From contig JAGBDD010000001.1 of assembly GCA_017937685.1 (NCBI GenBank), forward strand, positions 1 through 36,818: a stretch of DNA of 36,818 nucleotides, given 5' to 3'. Made by a program: the position numbers and the translations under genes. This DNA comes from Thermoguttaceae bacterium. Lineage in GTDB: Bacteria > Planctomycetota > Planctomycetia > Pirellulales > Thermoguttaceae. Below the pieces are notes generated by a model. The model was not told the origin of the DNA, searched no databases, and saw only the letters and a program-made list of their open reading frames with translations. This document shows positions 8,201 through 17,200 of the stretch, piece after piece (position 1 is the first letter of the stretch; the number at the start of each line of letters is the position of its first letter).

Positions 8201-11200
8201 TCAACGACGCGTTCGGATCGACCAAATACTCCGTTCGCTCGACGTTCCCCGCCGCGTCCGTTCGCGTTACGGCGATTAGCGCCCCGAAAACGTCGTACTC
8301 GTAATCCCAACGCTCGCCGGTCGACGCGACGCAGGAGAGCATTTCCCCGCGCTGGTTCCAAACGTAGCTAAACGCTTCCGTCGCCGAGGTTTTCGACATC
8401 ATGTTCCCGTTCGCGTCGTAAGCGTATTCGTAAACGCCGTCCGAAAGGAGCCGGTTCATATTGTCGTAAACATAAGTTTGCTCGACGCCGTCGATCTTCG
8501 ACCAAACGCGGTTCCCCGCCGCGTCGTAAGCGAACTCGTAAGAACGGTTTGCGAGCGACGAACCGGCCGCCGCTTTAAACGTTGACGCCGTAATCTGCCC
8601 GGTCGCGTCGTAAGCGTAAGTCCAAACGCCGTCGAGCGTCGTCAGCGTTTGAACGAGGTCGAGCGCGTCGTAAGTATACGCGAACGAAGAAATTGCGTCG
8701 CCGTCGACGGTAAAGGTCGCTTTCGAGGTCAAACGGCTCAACGCGTCGTAAGCGTAAACCGTGTAAACGCCGTTCGACGCCTCTTCGCGACTCAGCCGCC
8801 CCTGCGCGTCGTAAGCGTAAACAGTTATCGCCGCGCCGTTTGCGTCGAGAACTTGCGAAAGCCGACCCTGCGCGTCGTAAGCGTAGCCGACGTAATAATC
8901 GCCGCCGTCCGAAACGGAAATTTGGCGTCCCAACGCGTCGTATTCGTACTCGAGGAAGCGTCCGGTCGCGTAAACGACTTTCGTCAAGCGATCGTGCGCG
9001 TCGTACGCAAGGGTCGTAACCGCGCCGTTTGCGTCGACGATGCGAACCGCGTTCCCCCGTTCGTCGTACTCGTAAGAAATCGCGTTTTCCTCGGTCGAAT
9101 ATTGCAACGACGTCATGTCGCCGTTTTCGGCGTATTCGTAAGAAACGGTCGCCCCGGCGCGGTCGGTCGACTGCGTCAGCGTTCCGTTGTCGGCGTAAAT
9201 CCAACTCGACGACGTCCCGTCGACGCGCTCCCAAAGAGTTTGGTTCCCCGCCGCGTCGTATTCGAAGACGGAACTATTGCCGTTGCCGACGGTTAGCTTT
9301 GTCAAGAACGACTTCGCGTCGTACTCGAAACCGAGCGTCGAACCGTTCGCGTCGACCGAAAGAATCGCGTTCCCAGCGCCGTCGTACTCGTAACGCGTCG
9401 TATTCCCTTGCGCGTCGGTCGTTTCGAGAATCCGCCCGTCTTCGTCGTAAACGTAAACGGTCGTTCGGTTTAGCGCGTCGACCGATTTCGTCGGCGCTCC
9501 GTCGTCGTTGAGCCAAACGGTTCCCTGGTAAACGTCGCCGTCGAAAAGTTTGTACGATGTCGCGTCAATCCATTCGATGCGCGACGCGGAGCCGTCCGAG
9601 TTGACGACGCCGACCCGACGCCCAGTAGCGTCGTACTCGAAGCGACGCGTTGTACCGTCTGCGAACTCGATTTCCGACAAGGCGTTAAGCGCGCCGCCGG
9701 AATCGCCGTAACGGTAAGAAACCGCGCGCCCGGTCGGGCCGGTCGCTTTCGTCAGGTAGGCGCCGTTATATTCGTAAGTCGTTTTATCGCCGTTCGAATC
9801 GGCGACCGACGCGAGGCGCCCGTTTTGATACGCCAACGTCAGCGAGTTCCCCCAACCGTCGGCGACTTGCGTCAAAAGTCCTTTCGCGTCGTACTTTAGC
9901 TCGACCGCGTTGCCGTTGGCGTCGACGATTCGCGTCAAACGACCGTCGGCGTCGAAGAGCGCTTTCGTCCCGCCAAGTTCCGTCAACTCGAAGGTTCCGT
10001 CGGACGCGCGCAACAAAACGCCTTGGTCGTCTGTTCCGGTCGACGTCAAAATCGTCCCGGCGGCGCCGCGTCGCGACGGTTGGAACGCTCGCGTCGCCCC
10101 GCTCGGCGTGTCGACGTAAACCGTTCCGTCGTCGTTGCTTCGGAGCGAGTAATCCCAGTTATGACGCCAACCGCGCCCGAGCGGCGAGTCGAGGAAGCGG
10201 CCCGAGAGGTTCCCGAGGTAAACGCGTTGGAAGGTTAGCGACGAGGCGTCGGAGCCGCCCGCCGCGTCGACCGACGACGCCGGAATCGCGAAGGGCGAGA
10301 ACGCGTCGAGCGCCCGAGCGAAAATCGTTTGCGTTAACTTGTCGACGTCGTTCGCTTCCCGACCGTTCGCCGACGCCGTCGCCGACGCGTCGACAAGCGC
10401 GGAAACATAGTCGCTCCAACAACTTCCGAACGTTTCGCTCGCCGACGCCCAAACGAGCGCCCATTCGTCGTCGGCCCAAGCGGCGCCGCGCGACGTCGTG
10501 AAACTTTCGCGGAGGCTCTTCTCCATTTCGGCGGCGTCGAGCGCGGTCGTCTCCGTCTTCTCGACCAAACTCAGCTCGAACTCGAACGACGCCGAGTCCC
10601 AAGGCTTGACCCAACCGCTCCAATAGACCGGGATTTCGAGCGTTTCGCCCGGGCCGAGGACGCCGTTGGATGCGCCGCTCGTCAGGAGCGAAATCGAACT
10701 CGCGAAGCCGTCCGGCATAAACGTCGAGAAATACGGGACTTGCGCTTGCGCCGCGTCGAGCGTCAGCATCGCGTTCCGTTCGCCGCGGTCGTTGCTCGCG
10801 GTCAGCGTTAGGAGCGCGGCGTCGACCGGCTTATCCGACGTGTTTTGAACGATTAACGTCGCTTGCGCCGTTCGATTGTTCGTCAACGACGCCTTGTCGC
10901 AAACTACGTAAGCGAGCAAATCCGCCCCGACCGCGACCGCTCGGGTTTGCGTTTTGTCCTTCGAAAGCGCCGTCAAGCGAAGACCGTTGACGTCGGAGTC
11001 GCCGAGCGTTACCGTCGTTTGCGACAAGGCGTCCGCGTCGACTGTTCCGAGCGTAAACGTCGTGTTCATCGGGAGATAGTCGAGCGAGAACCAACCGTTT
11101 TCGTCCGTTTCGAAGTAACGAACCCGCGTCGCGCCGTCCTCGGCAATCCAACGAGCGAAGAGCGTCGCGCCCGCAATCGGCTCGGCGTCGCGCGAATCTT

Positions 11201-14200
11201 CGAGATACCCGCTAATCGCCGACGCCGGTTCGCCGAGTTTCGTTTGCACCGCCAACGCGAACGCTTCTTGAGCGCTGTAATTCGTTTTACCGCGAGCGTT
11301 TAGATGAGACGCAGCCGCGACGAGCGCCTCGTGGTACTCGCGCCAAGTCGCAAAATACGTCGTATCGTCGAGCGGTTTGTCGGAACCATAATAAAGGCTG
11401 TTAAGGCTAATATTTACGTTCGCGTCCGCCTTGAAGTAGAACGTGATCTTCCCGGAATCGCCGTAAGCAAGCGTTTCCAGAACGCCGTTCCCAAGCCCGA
11501 GGACTTGCAGCGTGTTCGTCGCGTCGCTAAAATCTTCCGTTAACGAGAGTTGCGTTCCATCGTTCGCCGACAAAACGAAAATCGGCGCGAGCATATCGCC
11601 CGTCAAATTCGAATAGCTAATCGTTCCCTCGTAAACGCGCCCCGAGCGCACGGCGTCCGGCAGTTCGAGCGTCGCCGTCGGAGTCGCGCCGTTCGACTGC
11701 ATAAGAACTTTCAGCAAAAGCGTTTGCTCACTGTTAAACGTCAAGAAGTAGTCGCGTTCGTTTTTAACGCGCACATAAAACGGCTCGGCGAAAGTCAATA
11801 TCGCTTTCGTCGGCGAGACGACTTCGACGATCGGCGCGATGGAAACGGCGTTTTCCGCCCAAGAGCCCGCGTCGGTCGCTTCCAACGTCGCGCTCATCCC
11901 TGCGTAAAACCCTGTCCCGACGACGGTTATTCTCGTTCCGCCGCTTCCGTATTCTTCGCGAATCACGCCGTAGCTCCGCGCGCCGTCAACCGTCTCGCGT
12001 TCGAAACCGAAAACTCGGAACGCTTCATCTTCGAGCGTCAAGACGCCGAGCGTTTCCGCGTCGCTTGCGCGGACGCCGACGTAAACGTCGCGGTCAACGT
12101 TCGAGGCCGGAATACAAAGAACCGTCTCCCAAAGGGTTGCGTCGCCGACTCGTTCGCGCGACGTCGAAATCGCGTCGTTTTTATTTTCGTTCGGGAACGC
12201 GCCTTCGCCTAAATAAAGAACGACTTGACTCGCCGTCGAGTATTTAACATAATACGTCGTGTTCGCGGGAACGTACAGCTTGTAGTACTCGAGTTCCGTC
12301 GTCGACGCAAAGGTATCGGACGCAACGAGATATGGCACGCTAATCGTCGTTTTGACGTTCGCGGTTCGAACGTTGTTCGCGGTCGCGTCGCCTTCGAAGA
12401 CGTCGCGGTTCGGGTTGACGCGGACGGCGAACGTCCACTCGCCCGCTTTAACGCTTTTCGGGATAGTAACTTGCGCGTAACTCGTTTGCAGGTCGCCCGC
12501 GCCGATCGCCGCCGAACGAAGGATCGTCGCGACCAAAATTTCGCGCCAGGACGCCGACACGAGGTAGATTTCGTCGCGCCAAGCGCCGGTCGCCGCAACG
12601 CTTCCGTTGTTGCGCGTCGTCCATTCGAGCGTTACCGTTTCGCCGATCGCGGCGCTCGTCGGCGCTTTCAAGTCGACCGGCTCCAAGTCGAGCGACGACG
12701 CGGCGCCGTCCGCGAACTCGTAGGCGCCAACGTCGACGTAAACGCCGTTCGCGTCGGGTGTTCCAGTCTTTCCCGAGTAATCGTCGGTAACGCGCGGCGT
12801 CCCGTCGGCGTCGGTCTCCGGAGCGAGCGTTCCGTCCGCCGCGTCGACGCAAGGCGAGCCCGCCGACAAGCGGTAATCGCCGTTCGCCGCGTCCCGGAAA
12901 AGCGGATTCGCCCAGATATTGCCGTTCGAACCGACCGCATAAAACGTTTGCGGCCCAGCTCCCTTCGGATTCCAAAAGAAACAGTTTTTCACCACGTTAG
13001 GACGCCCGAAACTTACGTCAAAAAACTCTAAGGAAACATTATAAAATATTGTATTATACAGCTGAGCGGCGCCCCCGCGCAGTCCTGTTGTAGAGTTTGC
13101 AACGACGCAATTTACGATTGTCGACGTCCCGCTATTCGGACGCAAGGCAATGGAAGATTCTTCAAAAATAGAGTTTTCCGCCCAAAACGTTCCACCGTTA
13201 ACACGTACGGCGTCGTACTCCGTATAGGCGATTCTACTATTCTTAAATATTACATTACCGCCAGTTACGAACAATCCGCCTTGATTATTAGAATTGCTGC
13301 AATAACGAATTTCCACGCAATTAAGCCGCGCGTTGCCATTACAACGTATCTGCTTCCAGTCGCCCGGTTGCGGTTTGTAGCGCCCGTTATCCGCGTTCGT
13401 GTCGCCGCCGACCGCGTCGTCTTTGATCGACGTGAAGACAATCGGCGCCGCGGAAGTCCCTTCGGCGATTAGAGTTCCGCCCTTTTCGACGATTAGCGAC
13501 TTCCCGGCGTCGAACTTCAAAATCGCGCCCGGCAGAATCGTCAGCGTAACGCCGCTCGGAACGGTTAGGTCGCCCGTAACGCGGTAAACTTGGCCGCCGA
13601 GCCACGTTTCGCTATTTTTCAACGTCCCGGAAGTCGTCGTTGTAACGTACTTAACCGTCGCCGTCGACGAAACTTGGAAGTTCCCCTGTCCCTTGAAATA
13701 CGACGCTCCGTACTTCGCGACGGAGTTTTCGCCGTCCTTGTTCGTGTCGCCGCCGACCGCGTCGTCCTCGGCTCGGGTCAGCGTCGCGGCGTCGCCGACC
13801 GCAACCCCGGCGCCTTCTTGGGCGTAAATCGTCGCGCCGCGCCAGAACTTGACGACGGCTCCCTCTCCCAGGGTCAACGTCGCGCCGCTTGCGACGTCGA
13901 GTCGACCGACGACGAGATAAACTTTGCCCGCTTCCCAAGTCTCGTTTTCGTCGATAGTTCCGCGTTTGACGACGACGTTTTCGTCGTTGATAATCGTCGC
14001 GGCGATCGTCGCGCTTTTGAGAACGGCGTTATTTTCGTCGAAATATTCGACGATAAGCCGCCCGGCCCCGTCGTCGAACGACGTCGTGTCCCAAGCGAAC
14101 TCGCCGGACACGCCGAACAAGCCTAGAACGCTCGACTTAGCGCCGGAAATCCAAGTCAACCGCAACGCGACCGCCTTGTCGAGCGTTTGTTTCCAACTTA

Positions 14201-17200
14201 ACTCGACGACGCCGCGGAAAACGCCGCTTTGCGAAACATTGTCCACCACCTCCGATTCATACGCGCCGAGGTCGATCGTTTCGCCAATAAATCGCGATTT
14301 TCCGGCCAAATCCAACCCGTCTTCGGTCAGCCCGGCGTCCAACGCCAATTGCGCGTTCCCCTTATCGACCGCTTGCGAAAACGGCGCGAGACGATAGTCG
14401 TCGGAATTCGCGTCAAAAAGCGGCGCGCTCGCATCGTAAAGGTAGTTGTTTTCGCTAGTTGTAAAAGCATAAGAGGACAACGTAAAGTAGGCGTTCACGC
14501 TTCCGGATTCAACGTAAACATCGGCGCCGTTTACCGCGTCGTTTTCCACTACGATAGCGTTTTGTAGCGTCGCGGTTCCCGAATAGTTATAAATCCCGCC
14601 GCCATAAGCGGTTGCTTTTTGGGCGTTTTTGGGGTTTTCGGCCCGCGCTTCGTTGTTCGCGAACGTTACGTTCGTCGCGGTCGCCGTTCCGGCGTTGTAA
14701 ATCGCGCCGCCATACGCGGCTACAGTTGCCGTCGAAGACGTCGCTTCCGCGACGTTGTCGACGATTTCGCCGTTGACCAGCGTTAACGTTCCGTTGTTGC
14801 GAATCGCGCCGCCGTAAGCCGTAGTAGAGCCCGACGCTTTATTCCCAGCAATCGTAAAGTCTGTCAACAAAAAAGCGCCTCTTCTATTGTAAATCGCGCC
14901 GCCCGAACTTGCTTGGTTATTTGTAAAGGTCGAATCGGTTACCGTTAGCGTTCCGCTCCATTCCGCGTAAATCGCGCCGCCCGAACTTGCTTGGTTATTT
15001 GTAAAGGTCGAATCGGCAATCGTTAGCAACGCGCCCTTCGAACTCGAAGAAGAATTGTAGGCGTAAACCGCGCCGCCGGAGCCCTCCCTCGCTTCGTTAT
15101 TAGCAAAGCTCGAATTCATTATGGTTAAGTCGGCAGTAGAAACCGCGTAAATCGCGCCGCCCGCGCTCGCTTCGTTATTAGCAAAGCTCGAATTCATTAT
15201 GGTTAAGTCGGCATTAGAAGACGCGTAAATCGCCCCACCGCGGATGGCGCCGACGGTTGCCCCATTAACTATTCTTCCGTTGACGAACTCGAAACCGTCG
15301 AACGAAACCGACGCTTCGGAATTAACCGTCGCAATGCGGCTCAGTTTTTTCGCGTCCAGCGCAAGGCCGACTTCCGGCGCGACAAACGTAAGGGATTTGT
15401 CGATAATGAGTTCCGCTCCGGCCAGCTCGATCGTCGTTTTTTTCGCGAAAATGGTCGTGTCGAAGGTGATCGTCGCGCCCGATTCGGCGTATTGAATCGC
15501 TTCGCGGAGCGAAATCAAGCCGTCGTAAGGATCGACGACGTCGAACGCGGTCGTTACGACCGTCGACGCCGTTTCCGCCTCGCCGACAAAGTCCGCTTGC
15601 GCAAACTCGTAAGCGCCTAAGTCGATACGATTCCCTTGTTTGCGCGGCGCTCCGTCGAGGTCGGTTTCCGGGACTTCCCAATACGCGAGCCCCGCGTCGA
15701 CCGCCGGAGAGGCCGCCGTCAAACTAAAATCGCCGTTCGCCGCGTCGACGAAACCGGGGTCGAGCGGATTCGCCGCGTCGCCAAGAAGGGCGTAACCGCT
15801 AGCGTAAACGCCGTCGGCGCCGAACAGACCGGACGCGTCGCCGATCAACGAAACGCAAATCTTCGTTTCGCCGCCGTCGTGGAAAACGTCCGGCGCCGCG
15901 CCCGACGTCGAAACGTTTTTCGCGATAATCGAGTTGTAAAGTTCGAATTTTTGCGAGTTATTCGCAACGCCCCCGCCTTGACCGCCGGCGACGTTCCCCG
16001 CGACCGTCGCGTTATAAAAAGCGTATTTAACCGCATAAGAATTTGCCGCTAAATAAACTCCGCCGCCGTCCGTTTTCGCTTCGTTGTTCGCGATAAGGAC
16101 GTTTAGCAACGTTCCGAACGTAAGATTTTGAGCGGCGCCTATTTCCGCGTAAATCCCGCCGCCGCTTGCGCTTGTCGACGCGTCCTCGACGCCGTTTTCG
16201 CCAATTACCACGATGTTGCCGACGATTTCGCCGTTCGCCAAGACCAGCTTTCCGCCGCGATGGTAAATCCCGCCGCCGCTTGCGCTAACTTTTTTGTTGT
16301 CGCTGAACGCTTTATTATTCGCAATACGGAAATCGGTCATCGTCGCAGAAACGGTATTACCGTCAAAAGCAATTCCGCCGCCCCGCAAACTTTGATTTCC
16401 GACAACGTTCACATTGGTCAACATTAAGACGTCGGCCATATTTAACGACGCTCCGTAATTCAACCCGCCGCCGTTATAACGCGCGACATTATCGTTAATC
16501 TCCGAATTGACAAGCGTTAATTTGCCGCCGGCAGCTATTCCACCCCCATTGTTGGAAGCAACGTTGTTTTTCACCTCCAGACCGTCGCAAAATAAATTAC
16601 CTTCACCATAAAAACGGATGGCGCCGCCGTCGCGAGCGGTATTCGCCTTGAATTCCGAACCGCGAATTTCATTATCCGTCCCCGTTGCGTAAATCGCGCC
16701 GCCGTCGTATTCCGCGACGTTCTCGAAAAAACGCGAGTCGTAAACGCCGCTCGACGAAGCGGCAAGATAGATCGCGCCGCCGTAACGAGCGGTATTCGCC
16801 TTGAATTCCGAGCCGCTAATTACGCTCGTCGCGCCCGCGCAAATCGCCCCGCCGCGAGAGTTAGAAGCGGAACCGGACACTTCGTTGTTTTCAAACCCCG
16901 AATCGGCGACGGTTAACGACGCGTTTGAAGCGACGTAAATCGCCCCGCCCCCGGAGTAAGAAGCGGAAGCGGCCGCTTTATTGCCCGTAAAATCCGAATT
17001 GTCCACGGTTAACGACGCATTTTTGGCGACGTAAATCGCCCCGCCCCCGGAGTAAGAAGAGGAGCCGGCCGCTTCGTTGTTTTTAAAGCTCGAATCGACG
17101 ACGGTTAACGACGCGTTTGAAGCGACGTAAATCGCGCCGCCCCCGGAATAAGAAGCGGAACCGGTCGCCAGCCCGCCGACAAAGGTAAAACCGTCGACGA

